Source of the DNA: Pyrodictium sp.
Lineage (GTDB): Archaea > Thermoproteota > Thermoprotei_A > Sulfolobales > Pyrodictiaceae
Assembly: GCA_015662475.1 (NCBI GenBank)
Contig: DQUB01000101.1
Coordinates: forward strand, 1 to 16,285
DNA: 16,285 nt
Direction of reading: 5' to 3'
Positions 1-6,916 of this stretch are shown piece by piece. Positions within the stretch are counted from its first letter, which is position 1. Each line of letters begins with the position of its first letter. A program made the position numbers and the translations under genes. Below the pieces are notes generated by a model that saw only the letters and a program-made list of their open reading frames with translations, was not told the DNA's origin and made no database searches.

Positions 1-123
1 CGCTACAACCTCACCCAATACTACACACTCCTAATGATCGCAATATGGCTCACAATACTCAACAAAAAACTCTTAGTTTCAGTACGACTACCAGTATCAA
101 TAGAGTTGAACATTTTTGATTGA
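1..123 (+). CDS. 3' end of an unidentified protein (truncated by window edge)
   Basis: Frame 1 is open from the window edge to a TGA at 121-123 and gives 40 residues. The visible tail begins RYNLTQYYTLLMIAIW and has one hydrophobic stretch followed by a short polar end (IELNIFD). It could be the C-terminal helix of a transposase or of a membrane protein, but nothing here decides this and no family is recognised. The base composition is AT-rich, like the spacer that follows. The next gene is about 147 bases downstream in the same direction and probably has its own promoter. Because only the tail is visible, even its status as a real gene is moderately uncertain. Confidence 0.4.
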   Translation, partial: RYNLTQYYTLLMIAIWLTILNKKLLVSVRLPVSIELNIFD

Positions 124-176
124 AAATTAAGTACATGGTAAAACAACAACGATAACACTATGTTCAAAATACTAGC

Positions 177-185
177 TATATAAAA
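177..185 (+). promoter_or_regulatory. Candidate TATA box for the 65-aa membrane protein gene
   Basis: TATATAAAA at 177-185 is the best archaeal TATA match in the spacer. It would start transcription near 205 and leave a leader of about 65 bases. A T7 tract at 215-221 lies just inside that leader, which weakens the call. The true start could instead depend on a weaker element near 200. Confidence 0.35.
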
Positions 186-200
186 TTAAATCATTTAGTG

Positions 201-252
201 CTTTACAGTAAACCTTTTTTTCTAACACCAAAAAACTTTACGCGGAGTAAAG
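201..252 (+). repeat. Two CTTTAC/GTAAA dyads before the first small gene
   Basis: Two related inverted repeats lie in the leader region. TTTAC-A-GTAAA occupies 202-212. CTTTAC (236-241), GCGGA (242-246) and GTAAAG (247-252) form a perfect 6-bp dyad with a 5-base spacer. The second ends four bases before the Shine-Dalgarno site at 257-263. It could be a small RNA hairpin affecting translation, or the pair could be protein-binding half-sites. The bases are seen directly; the role is inferred. Confidence 0.4.
215..221 (+). terminator. T-tract, possible terminator of the upstream partial gene
   Basis: Seven consecutive T residues follow the partial gene ending at 123. Archaeal intrinsic termination needs little more than a T-tract on the coding strand. 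It also lies inside the possible leader of the next gene, so it could act as an attenuator. Position alone does not decide. Confidence 0.3.
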
Positions 253-269
253 CGTTGGAGGTGTAGAAA

Positions 270-467
270 ATGGTTGCAGTTGCTCCACAAACAATTGTGC
301 CCTTCGTATGGGCACTACCACTGCTAGTAGCAGCCTATAAGCTATATGGCAAGGGAGACATTGTAAAAGCAGTAACGCTGATAAGTTTAGCGTTGTTGAT
401 AATATTTGGTGCCGAGGGCGTATCAACACAAGGCATAGTCAAATACGTCTTTGAAGTTGCAGCATAA
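270..467 (+). CDS. Small two-helix membrane protein (65 aa)
   Basis: The ATG at 270 follows a strong Shine-Dalgarno site, GGAGGTG (257-263), with a 6-base gap. The 65-residue product has two hydrophobic helices (about residues 8-23 and 32-49) joined by a basic loop, YKLYGKGDIVK. By the positive-inside rule both ends should face outward. There is no cleavable leader and no cysteine. A T-rich terminator follows at 515-529, so it is probably transcribed alone, ahead of the ABC locus. The family is not recognised. Its size, hydrophobicity and position make it a candidate exported peptide or a small transporter subunit; a holin-like or stress protein is equally possible. Confidence 0.7.
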   Translation: MVAVAPQTIVPFVWALPLLVAAYKLYGKGDIVKAVTLISLALLIIFGAEGVSTQGIVKYVFEVAA

Positions 468-514
468 ACACCGTAGAAAAATATAAAAGAGTTGTATTTC
501 ACACAAAACCATAC

Positions 515-529
515 TATTTTTTAAGTTTT
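515..529 (+). terminator. T-rich terminator after the 65-aa gene
   Basis: T6 (517-522) and T4 (526-529) tracts lie about 50 bases after the stop at 467 and before the next promoter candidate. This fits a hairpin-independent archaeal terminator and suggests that the first small gene is a separate unit. Confidence 0.45.
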
Positions 530-534
530 CTAAC

Positions 535-580
535 ATATAACTTAGTTGTTCAATTTTTGTTTACAACATATTATAGTTGT
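535..580 (+). promoter_or_regulatory. Promoter and repeat-bearing leader of the 62-aa gene
   Basis: ATATAAC at 535-541 can serve as a TATA box, giving a start near 563. ATTATAG (570-576) is a second possibility. The stretch carries GTTGT (545-549), ACAAC (563-567) and GTTGT (576-580). The middle element can pair with either flank, so two mutually exclusive stem-loops are possible if it is transcribed. The arms are only five bases long, so this may be chance in AT-rich DNA. Confidence 0.35.
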
Positions 581-605
581 TAATTACATGAAGGTGGTTG
601 CATGA

Positions 606-794
606 ATGGATTACAGTGTGTTACGAATACTTGGCTACTTTTCAATAGCTGTTACAATATTTCTGCTTAGCTATCTTGCTTTCAGAGGCGATTTAGAGGC
701 TGCTAAACTGCTTGTTTATATTGGCTTGATCTTGCTTTCTAATGAGCTGTTGAGTGGTATTCTGCTTTCTTTTAACATAGTTGTAAGAGTGTGA
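606..794 (+). CDS. Small two-helix membrane protein (62 aa)
   Basis: The ATG at 606 follows GGTGGTTG (593-600) by 5 bases. An out-of-frame ATG at 602 is ignored because that frame does not give a membrane-like product. The protein has helices at about residues 8-25 and 34-55 with a short loop, FRGDLEAAK, and ends in an alternating polar/hydrophobic tail (SFNIVVRV) that could be an extracellular beta strand. Length and layout match the genes before and after it, suggesting a divergent tandem family. It lies 60 bases before the next small gene and probably heads the transcript that includes the ABC exporter. No known family is recognised. Confidence 0.65.
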   Translation: MDYSVLRILGYFSIAVTIFLLSYLAFRGDLEAAKLLVYIGLILLSNELLSGILLSFNIVVRV

Positions 795-830
795 ACTTTG
801 TTTTCTCATCATGGGTCACGTTATAATAGT

Positions 831-835
831 GGAGG
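831..835 (+). promoter_or_regulatory. Shine-Dalgarno site whose best-spaced start is out of frame
   Basis: GGAGG at 831-835 is ideally spaced (5 bases) for the TTG at 841. The frame from 841, also reached from an ATG at 811, closes after fewer than 40 codons. The long membrane-like frame reads through 836, 854, 863 and 869. A T5 run at 844-848 sits between the two frames. Confidence 0.4.
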
Positions 836-853
836 TTGGATTGTTTTTGGCGG

Positions 854-1090
854 GTGTTGTGTTTGGCTGTGAGTACAGCTGTTTACAACTTTCTAGTTGC
901 ATTGGCTGTTGTTGGTTTGGTTGGTGAGCTGTTGTTTCTCAACTGGTTGCTTGTTGGTGAGCGTGTCAAGTTTACGACAGAGCTTGTAAATTTGTTCCGA
1001 TTGATAGTGTTGGGGTTGACTGTGTTGGCTGTAGCTGGGTTGTTGGGCTTAAATGTTAGCATCAACATTATATTGTCGGGTGCACTGTGA
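854..1090 (+). CDS. Small two-helix membrane protein (~78 aa; start uncertain)
   Basis: This frame ends at TGA 1088-1090 and encodes two hydrophobic helices separated by a charged loop containing GERVKFTTELVNLFR. It ends in a tail of alternating residues, LNVSINIILSGAL. The start is unclear: TTG 836 overlaps the Shine-Dalgarno site, GTG 854 is 18 bases away from it, and TTG 863 or GTG 869 could use the weak GGCGGG at 848-853. GTG 854 is chosen as a compromise. The next small gene begins about 20 bases downstream. Layout and C-terminal tail resemble the 62-aa and 79-aa neighbours, so a divergent duplication is likely. Function is unknown. Confidence 0.55.
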   Translation: MLCLAVSTAVYNFLVALAVVGLVGELLFLNWLLVGERVKFTTELVNLFRLIVLGLTVLAVAGLLGLNVSINIILSGAL

Positions 1091-1111
1091 AGACTGTTGA
1101 TGGTGGTTGTT

Positions 1112-1351
1112 GTGGGCATTAAGGATATTGCAATGTATGTTGTTGTTGTTTTTGTACCTATCTACATCCTGCTTTCAATCTACACGTTCTTTCTAGTGGT
1201 TGACAGGTATGGGCCTCGATATGCTCCTACGCTGTCCAAGTATCTTGTCAAGATACTTGCTTTGATACTTGCTGCAAGTCTTGTGTTGTTGAGGATGCTC
1301 AATGTCATCGATATTAAGCTTAGTGTGAATGTTGGTGTTAGTGTAGGGTGA
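1112..1351 (+). CDS. Small two-helix membrane protein (79 aa)
   Basis: An upstream TTG at 1097 is in frame, but GGTGGTTG at 1102-1109 places the Shine-Dalgarno site for the GTG at 1112, giving MGIKDIAMY as the start. Helices cover about residues 8-28 and 45-62, joined by a tyrosine- and base-rich loop (VDRYGPRYAPTLSKYLVK) that is probably cytoplasmic. The tail after helix 2, VIDIKLSVNVGVSVG, alternates hydrophobic and small or polar residues like an exposed beta strand. The stop overlaps the Shine-Dalgarno site (GGGTGA, 1346-1351) of the ABC ATPase gene, so the two are very likely co-transcribed and perhaps translationally coupled. It may be an accessory subunit of that transporter; no family is recognised. 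Confidence 0.65.
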   Translation: MGIKDIAMYVVVVFVPIYILLSIYTFFLVVDRYGPRYAPTLSKYLVKILALILAASLVLLRMLNVIDIKLSVNVGVSVG

Positions 1352-1358
1352 CTGTCTA

Positions 1359-2057
1359 GTGAGACAGCCTCTCGTAATCCTAGACAATGTCTGGAAGGTG
1401 TATAGGCTCGGCTATACCCGTGTTTACGCTGTTCGAGGGGTGAGTCTCGAGCTGTATAAGTCCGAGTTTACAGCTATTGTTGGGCCTAGTGGGAGTGGTA
1501 AGTCTACACTGCTTCACCTCATAGGTGGTCTTGACAAGCCTACTCGTGGTAGAATTGTGGTGGATGGTATGGAGATTAGCAGTTTTGATGAGAGAGAACT
1601 TGCAGAGTATCGTAGACGCTATGTAGGTTTTGTATTCCAACAGTTCTACTTGATCCCACGTCTTACTGCACTGGAGAACGTTGAGATAGCTATGATGGCG
1701 CGCGGCGTTCCTCAGAGTGAGAGGCGTAGACGTGCTCTTAAGCTTCTAGAGATGGTTGGTTTGAAGGATAGAGCATATCATAGACCTGGAGAGCTTAGTG
1801 GTGGTGAGCAACAGCGTGTTGCTATTGCACGTGCTCTCGCAAACAATCCAAAACTTCTACTTGCTGATGAGCCTACAGGGAATCTGGACTCTGCAACAGC
1901 TCACTCTATTATGAAGCTTTTCCGCAGACTTGTTGATGAACAGGGAGTTACCATTATTATGGTTACACACAATCTTGAGCTTGTGAGCTACTGTGATCGC
2001 GTTATAAAGCTTCGTGATGGGGTGGTTGTTGGCGATGAAAGGGTTTCAAAAAGCTAG
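1359..2057 (+). CDS. LolD/MacB-type ABC transporter ATPase
   Basis: This 232-residue cytoplasmic nucleotide-binding subunit couples ATP hydrolysis to the FtsX-like permease encoded at 4295. Walker A GPSGSGKST is at 42-50, the Q-loop (FVFQQFYLIP) near 92-100, the signature LSGGEQ at 146-151, Walker B LLLADEPTGNLDS at 166-178 and the H-loop His at 204. The EPTGNLDS form and the overall length are typical of the LolD/MacB/FtsE family, which drives mechanotransmission or export rather than nutrient import. The GTG at 1359 lies 7 bases after GGGTGA, which contains the previous stop codon. Its 3' end overlaps the next gene by 23 bases. All ATPase motifs are intact. The substrate cannot be told from this subunit. 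Confidence 0.93.
   Translation: MRQPLVILDNVWKVYRLGYTRVYAVRGVSLELYKSEFTAIVGPSGSGKSTLLHLIGGLDKPTRGRIVVDGMEISSFDERELAEYRRRYVGFVFQQFYLIPRLTALENVEIAMMARGVPQSERRRRALKLLEMVGLKDRAYHRPGELSGGEQQRVAIARALANNPKLLLADEPTGNLDSATAHSIMKLFRRLVDEQGVTIIMVTHNLELVSYCDRVIKLRDGVVVGDERVSKS
2021..2028 (+). promoter_or_regulatory. Shine-Dalgarno site fixing the start of the Ig-array gene
   Basis: GGTGGTTG lies inside the ATPase coding region, 6 bases before the ATG at 2035. It rules out the earlier in-frame GTG at 2014, which is upstream of this site. The same octamer precedes the genes at 606 and 1112. Confidence 0.6.
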
Positions 2058-4290
2058 TAGACGCATGCTAGTTCCACTCATTGCCGCGACAATCATGCTT
2101 TTGACGGGGTTAAGCTGTGTAGGAGTGCTTGCTACAACGTATATTGCGGCAGTTTTTGCCGAACTCAAACACCCCTACTTCATAGTCGAGACTAACACGA
2201 GCAGCATTGGTCCAAGCTGGACAACTGTAGCTGTCAAGGTGACCAATATTGGTGGTAGAGCTGAGCAAGTAGAGATAATACCTGGACAAGCCACTGGAGT
2301 TGAAATACAGGCTTCTAGAGAGTTTTACGATGTTGTAGAGCAGAATGAGACGATAATGTATGTTTTCAGAGCTAGACCTGTAGCTCCTGGTCAAGCTGTT
2401 GTGCAGCTTCTAGTAAAGTACTTGGATCCTGTAGACGATTCTCAACGCGTAGCACAGTTCCAGCTTACTTTTGCAGCAAAAACTGGCAGTGTACAGCTTG
2501 TTGCTGCCGCTTTCCACGAGCGTGACAATGTGTTCCGCGTGAGAGTCTACAATGTTGGCACTGTAGACGCTGTCAATGTTAGTCTAAAACTGGTCTCGTG
2601 GTCGGGCGTAGACGCCAAACCTGTTTCGAAGACTGTTGATAGGCTTCCCAGTGGCGGGTATGAAGATCTCGTGGTTGAGGGTAGACCTCTTCTATCCACC
2701 CTCAACCAGCTACAAGTTCTACAGATCGCGTTTAGCGTTCAAGCCACCTACTATGATCCAGGGCTAGATTCTTGGAAAACAGTGTTGCTACAAGCTCAAA
2801 CACCGCTAACACCAACAACTCCACAGTTCACCTATAGAGCTTCACCAGCTGTTATAGAGCCTGGTACATGTCGAAGTCTTAGGATCTACCTCTACAACAT
2901 CGGTGATGGTTCTGCTAAAAATGTGACAATCTCGTATCTCGTACAACCACCACTTATGCTAGAGAAAGCAGAGCCAACATATGTGGATGTTGTTGAGCCT
3001 GGAGGCAAGGTTTTGCTAGAAGCGAGGATTTGTGCTCCACTAGAGGCTTCTAGCATTTCATCCACGTTGAATGTAAAGCTCGAGTATGTAACCGACTATG
3101 GTGTTAAGGGTGTTTATGGTGTACAAGTGCCAGTAACTGTTCCACGTGCAGTGTCTAAAGTTGTGGCATTCTTTGAGCCTAGCTGGGTTGAAGTTCCAGA
3201 GGCTGGATGTAGAGTTGTAGAGCTTAGAATAGCTAATCGTGGTAGTGCTCCAGTGGACATAGCCAATATCGTGCTACAATCTCTACAAACAGTTGTTGCA
3301 CAACTACTCGACAATGTTGAAGGTGTTCTCAAGCCAGGTGAGAGTACCAGTGTGCGAGTACGCGTATGTGGACCGGGTCAGATAACAGCGCCTCTAAACG
3401 CTCCAATTGTCGCTAGAATTGTTTATAGGGGTGCTGGTGGCGGTGGTGAAGCTAGTGCTACACTTGTAGCCCATGTTGTTAAGCTTCCTGAGCCAGTATT
3501 TGTAGCTTCGTGTAGACCTTCAATAGTACAGCCTGGTATTGCCGATGTACTGGTAGAAGTCAAGTCTGATGTTAAACTTGACCGTGTGCAGGTTAGAGTT
3601 GTTGCACAACAACTTGGCGTCTATGGTGAAGCCTATAGCGAGAACACCTCTACAATCTCGATACCAGTACGCATCTCAATACCACCACAACTTGAAGGGC
3701 AAAGTCTTACGCTTACAGCAACAATATCGTATGTCGATGTCTATGGTAGGCGAGGTGTAGGAAATGCTGGGTGCAGTATCGCTGTTGTTGGCGAACCCTC
3801 TCTAGAGCCCATCTCTATAACAGTTGCACCAGAAAAGGTTGTGCCAGGAGATGTTGTTGCGATAAGCATACTATTGGCAAACCGTGGTACTGGCCAAGCT
3901 CTCGATGTTGTTGCCAGCATTGAACCTCCCAAAGGATTTACAGTTATAGGTGAACAATCAACGTTTATTGGTAGACTCGTTGAGGGGCAGACTACGATAT
4001 TGAGTTACACTCTCAAGGCAGAGGACAATGTGCCTTCTGGAACCTACACTATACCCATCAAACTAGACTACTATGACGTTCTACACCGCAGCCATACCGT
4101 TGAGCTTAGAGTGAATGTTACCGTTGTAAAATCGTTAGCTTCAAGCTTCATGCAGGTGGGCTCGATAGAGCAAAAGTCTAGCAGCTCTACAATAGCGGAG
4201 AACGGGATCGCTTTGTACCTACTCGTAACAGTAGCGAGTCTTGCTACGATATTGTCAATCGTATACTATTGGAGGTCTAGGAGAGGTTGA
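2035..4290 (+). CDS. Membrane-anchored extracellular Ig-like array (CARDB/NEW3-like), ABC partner
   Basis: The 751-residue product has an N-terminal helix (about 12-43) and a C-terminal helix (about 723-744) ending in basic YYWRSRRG. Everything between should be extracellular. That part contains about six beta-sandwich units of roughly 100 residues, each with the N-x-G or N-R-G turn and V-x-P-G-x pattern of CARDB, NEW3 and archaeal S-layer-like (COG1361) domains: VTNIGG, VYNVGT, LYNIGD, IANRGS and LANRGT. Three domains carry one cysteine pair each (279/333, 392/445, 493/580), suggesting disulfides. N-x-S/T sites are frequent. Lying between an ATPase and an FtsX permease with overlaps, it probably replaces the periplasmic adaptor (MacA/LolC-like) of bacterial systems. 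What it binds is unknown. Confidence 0.85.
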   Translation: MKGFQKASRRMLVPLIAATIMLLTGLSCVGVLATTYIAAVFAELKHPYFIVETNTSSIGPSWTTVAVKVTNIGGRAEQVEIIPGQATGVEIQASREFYDVVEQNETIMYVFRARPVAPGQAVVQLLVKYLDPVDDSQRVAQFQLTFAAKTGSVQLVAAAFHERDNVFRVRVYNVGTVDAVNVSLKLVSWSGVDAKPVSKTVDRLPSGGYEDLVVEGRPLLSTLNQLQVLQIAFSVQATYYDPGLDSWKTVLLQAQTPLTPTTPQFTYRASPAVIEPGTCRSLRIYLYNIGDGSAKNVTISYLVQPPLMLEKAEPTYVDVVEPGGKVLLEARICAPLEASSISSTLNVKLEYVTDYGVKGVYGVQVPVTVPRAVSKVVAFFEPSWVEVPEAGCRVVELRIANRGSAPVDIANIVLQSLQTVVAQLLDNVEGVLKPGESTSVRVRVCGPGQITAPLNAPIVARIVYRGAGGGGEASATLVAHVVKLPEPVFVASCRPSIVQPGIADVLVEVKSDVKLDRVQVRVVAQQLGVYGEAYSENTSTISIPVRISIPPQLEGQSLTLTATISYVDVYGRRGVGNAGCSIAVVGEPSLEPISITVAPEKVVPGDVVAISILLANRGTGQALDVVASIEPPKGFTVIGEQSTFIGRLVEGQTTILSYTLKAEDNVPSGTYTIPIKLDYYDVLHRSHTVELRVNVTVVKSLASSFMQVGSIEQKSSSSTIAENGIALYLLVTVASLATILSIVYYWRSRRG

Positions 4291-4294
4291 GAAC

Positions 4295-5455
4295 ATGTTG
4301 AGAGTCTCTGACGTGGTTTGGTGGGCTTTAAAGAGTCTAGGAGAAGCTAAAGCTCGTAGCATATTGTCTATGGTGGGTGTTGCTATAAGTGCTGCACTTA
4401 TTGTAGGCGTTGTAACGTTGACATCAAGCTATAGTGTTGAAGCTCAAAAGGTTATCTCAAGCGCTTTCAACCCCAAAACAATTGTTCTTGTGCCTCGCGC
4501 AACATTCTTCACAGATGTTGATGTTTTGAAGGTTAAGAGTGTAGAATATGTGCGTGTTGTTGTGCCAGCGTTCTCGATGACCTGCCGTATTGTTGGCGGT
4601 ATGGGGCCTCCAAAAGAGGTTACAGCTATAGCAACAAGATTGTCTGAACTGCACGCTCTCATACCCTCACTAAGACTAGCCTCAGGTGTTGAAGCTGATC
4701 AACCTGGTACACTAATTGCTGGCTGGTTTGTTGCACATCCTGCAGACCAAGCATCACCATATCTTTCTCCTGGCATGACAGTATATCTAGACTGTCATGG
4801 TATACGTAGAAGGTACACTGTTTCTGGCATCTATAGCCCTGTTGGTATAGCCCCTATGATCGACGTTGACCACTCCGTTTTCGTGCCAATAGAGGATGTT
4901 GCGAACATGTTAGGGATACGCGTCTACTCTCTAATCTACGTCATCGTCGACGATGTCAGAAATGTTGAGCATGTTGTTGACACGCTATCCAGCATATATA
5001 GGGGTTCTGCTGAAGTCATTTCCTTCCGCTCTATAGCGGAGAGCTTCACAAGATTTAGTAGTCTACTCACAATGTTCTTCCTATCTCTAGCAGGTATGAG
5101 CACGATTGTTGCTGGCATAGGCATAACAAGTACTATGATGATGAGCGTGCAGCAACGTGCTAAAGAGATAGGTGTGCTGAAGGCGATAGGGTATACGAGT
5201 AGACAGGTGCTCATACTCTTCCTCGCAGAGGCTATCCTAATAGGACTGTTTGGAGGAGTAATAGGCTCCATAGCAGGGCTTCTAGTAGGATATGTTTTGA
5301 CTCGAAGTGTTATTGGAATACTGACATACATTGTCAACCCTCTAGGCGTGCTAATGACAATCTTGTACTCGGTAGCTGTAGCCATAGCTGCTGGCATCTA
5401 CCCTGCTTGGAGAGCTTCTCGTGTAGAGCCTGTAGCAGTGTTGCGCGGTGAATGA
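4295..5455 (+). CDS. MacB/FtsX-family ABC transporter permease
   Basis: This 386-residue permease has the classic order: helix 1 (about 27-45), an extracellular MacB periplasmic-core-like domain (about 46-250), then three helices (about 256-280, 303-333, 346-368). The FtsX signature RAKEIGVLKAIG lies at 288-299, and the protein ends PAWRASRVEPVAVLRGE, a typical MacB/LolC/LolE ending. Cys97 and Cys167 in the external domain could form a disulfide. The ATG at 4295 is preceded by GAGAGGTTGA (4281-4290); an in-frame TTG at 4241 lies inside the previous gene and is rejected. It pairs with the LolD-like ATPase and presumably works as a homodimer, since only one permease is encoded. The substrate is unknown; export or a mechanical role fits better than import. 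Confidence 0.93.
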   Translation: MLRVSDVVWWALKSLGEAKARSILSMVGVAISAALIVGVVTLTSSYSVEAQKVISSAFNPKTIVLVPRATFFTDVDVLKVKSVEYVRVVVPAFSMTCRIVGGMGPPKEVTAIATRLSELHALIPSLRLASGVEADQPGTLIAGWFVAHPADQASPYLSPGMTVYLDCHGIRRRYTVSGIYSPVGIAPMIDVDHSVFVPIEDVANMLGIRVYSLIYVIVDDVRNVEHVVDTLSSIYRGSAEVISFRSIAESFTRFSSLLTMFFLSLAGMSTIVAGIGITSTMMMSVQQRAKEIGVLKAIGYTSRQVLILFLAEAILIGLFGGVIGSIAGLLVGYVLTRSVIGILTYIVNPLGVLMTILYSVAVAIAAGIYPAWRASRVEPVAVLRGE

Positions 5456-6348
5456 GTTTCGAAAATCCCAAAACTCTTTCTTTCCGCACACTAGCTTCAA
5501 TGCTAGGGGATGCCAGAGATTTGGTAGAAGAGGCTAGGCGTGAGCTAGTGGAAGCCTATAGGGCTAGTAGAATGTTGAAAGTTCACGCTATCATGCCCAT
5601 TCTCGCAGTGGTGGTAACGGGTATTCTTCAAGCCGTACTCCTAGTACCCCTCTATAACCCTCTAGCACTTTCACAGGTAAGTCCCGCTAAAAGAGTAGAG
5701 TTTATAGCGTCTTCGCTCGCCGACTTCGTAGCCTATACAGGTGTTGTTACGAGCATTTTCTCGCTTCTTACGTGGCTCTTTATGGGTCTTGCAATAGTCC
5801 ATGTATCGAGAATTTTTAGGCTAAAATGGGAGCCTCTTGGACTAGTGATAGTCGTTGTTGCAGCTCTAGCAAGTGTGCTGCTAGGCTACAACTCCATTGT
5901 TGTGAGAGACGTTGTGTATAGAGCTTCTCTAGAAGTTCTAAGTAGACCTGAAATCGCTTCAATCATAGCCGATATGAGTGTTAGACTTAGTAGAGAAGAG
6001 CTTGAAGCATACGCTGAAGCTCTAGCCCAAGTTCTAGCCAGGATGCAGAGTCCAGGTGTGAACTTAACAGCTATACTGGCATCGATACTTTCGATAGTCC
6101 CACCCATACTAGCAGCACTAGCTTTCGAACCTATAGCGAGGAGTGTGAGGTCGAAATGGCCACGTATACTCCAAATGTTGTTGGTCTTAATGGTTGTGCA
6201 AACAGTTGTTTCACACGTAGCCTTACCTGGCACAGCAATAGTTGGTATTATCCTAAGCCTGGTAAACATCTTAGAACCGGTTGCAGCTTGGCTTACGGCA
6301 AACAGGGTGAGAAGCTACGTGGAGGAGAAGCTTGTGGAAACGCAGTAG
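5452..6348 (+). CDS. Multi-helix membrane protein of unknown function in ABC operon
   Basis: The ATG at 5452 overlaps the permease stop (ATGA), so translation is very probably coupled. The 298-residue protein starts with a charged helical segment (about 18-42, DARDLVEEARRELVEAYRAS) that should be cytoplasmic. Hydrophobic segments follow near 47-68, 92-118, 127-148, 204-226 and 238-280, with a second charged helix around 164-198 between the third and fourth. It resembles the general shape of Yip1-like or accessory ABC membrane proteins, but no family signature is recognised. The tight coupling argues that it is a component of the MacB-like machine, or its immunity or regulatory partner. Confidence 0.8.
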   Translation: MSFENPKTLSFRTLASMLGDARDLVEEARRELVEAYRASRMLKVHAIMPILAVVVTGILQAVLLVPLYNPLALSQVSPAKRVEFIASSLADFVAYTGVVTSIFSLLTWLFMGLAIVHVSRIFRLKWEPLGLVIVVVAALASVLLGYNSIVVRDVVYRASLEVLSRPEIASIIADMSVRLSREELEAYAEALAQVLARMQSPGVNLTAILASILSIVPPILAALAFEPIARSVRSKWPRILQMLLVLMVVQTVVSHVALPGTAIVGIILSLVNILEPVAAWLTANRVRSYVEEKLVETQ

Positions 6349-6400
6349 TCAAATACTCTGGTTGAAAACATCAGGGCTTACTGGTGGAGGGTGAAGAAGG

Positions 6401-6895
6401 GTGAAAGTCTCACAGCTTCTAAGACCTCTAGGAGCAACAGTTATACTAGTGCTACTGCTTGCAACCGGTTTTTCGCCAAACATCTGGATGCTATGGGAGC
6501 ATATAAGGTATATGCAGCTTGAAAAAGAGGCACAGGCAAACCTTCAAACAAACATAGGAGCAGAAAAAGTTCTCAACGAAACATCAGCTCAGAAAACACA
6601 GTACACCACAGTCGTGCGAGACACAACTCCAACCATTGTACCCATCTACCAGGAATCTTATGTGAGAAGAGCTGAACATCCTCTACTATCTGCGTCAACT
6701 ACATTCACAATAAATATTAACGCGCCAAGTCTAGTTACAGCCTCAGCAGTATTATTGATAGTGTGTGGAACCCTATTGGACAAGCTCTTAGAAGCCTATG
6801 TGTCGTTAACGTACAAGGGTATTGCGATAAACCCTCAAAACCCGATTGTCTTTACCGTGTTGGGCATAGGTATACTAGCCTTCTTCGCAGCATAA
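6401..6895 (+). CDS. Membrane protein with an external loop and three helices
   Basis: The GTG at 6401 follows a very strong Shine-Dalgarno site, GGAGGGTGA (6386-6394), by 6 bases, and starts MKVSQLLRPLG. The 164-residue product has an N-terminal hydrophobic segment (about 10-32), then about 85 polar residues rich in Gln, Thr and Lys, then two close helices (about 107-128 and 146-163) ending at the C-terminus. The stretch TTFTININAPS just before helix 2 alternates like a beta strand. The hairpin at the end resembles the small two-helix proteins at 270-1351. It lies 52 bases after the 298-aa gene with no clear promoter between, so it is probably in the same operon. A pyrimidine-rich terminator follows. 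Function unknown. Confidence 0.7.
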   Translation: MKVSQLLRPLGATVILVLLLATGFSPNIWMLWEHIRYMQLEKEAQANLQTNIGAEKVLNETSAQKTQYTTVVRDTTPTIVPIYQESYVRRAEHPLLSASTTFTININAPSLVTASAVLLIVCGTLLDKLLEAYVSLTYKGIAINPQNPIVFTVLGIGILAFFAA

Positions 6896-6916
6896 ACCTA
6901 TGCAATCCCACCATCC

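Noticed and set aside
883..1119. 78-codon minus-strand frame opposite the small membrane gene
   Set aside because: Its Thr/Asn-rich product reflects the GT-rich coding strand of the real gene, and no signals precede it.
4936..5397. 153-codon minus-strand frame inside the FtsX permease gene
   Set aside because: Antisense shadow of a clear family member; no ribosome site and no recognisable product.
5886..6269. 127-codon minus-strand frame inside the 298-aa gene
   Set aside because: Antisense to a translationally coupled operon gene, without start signals.
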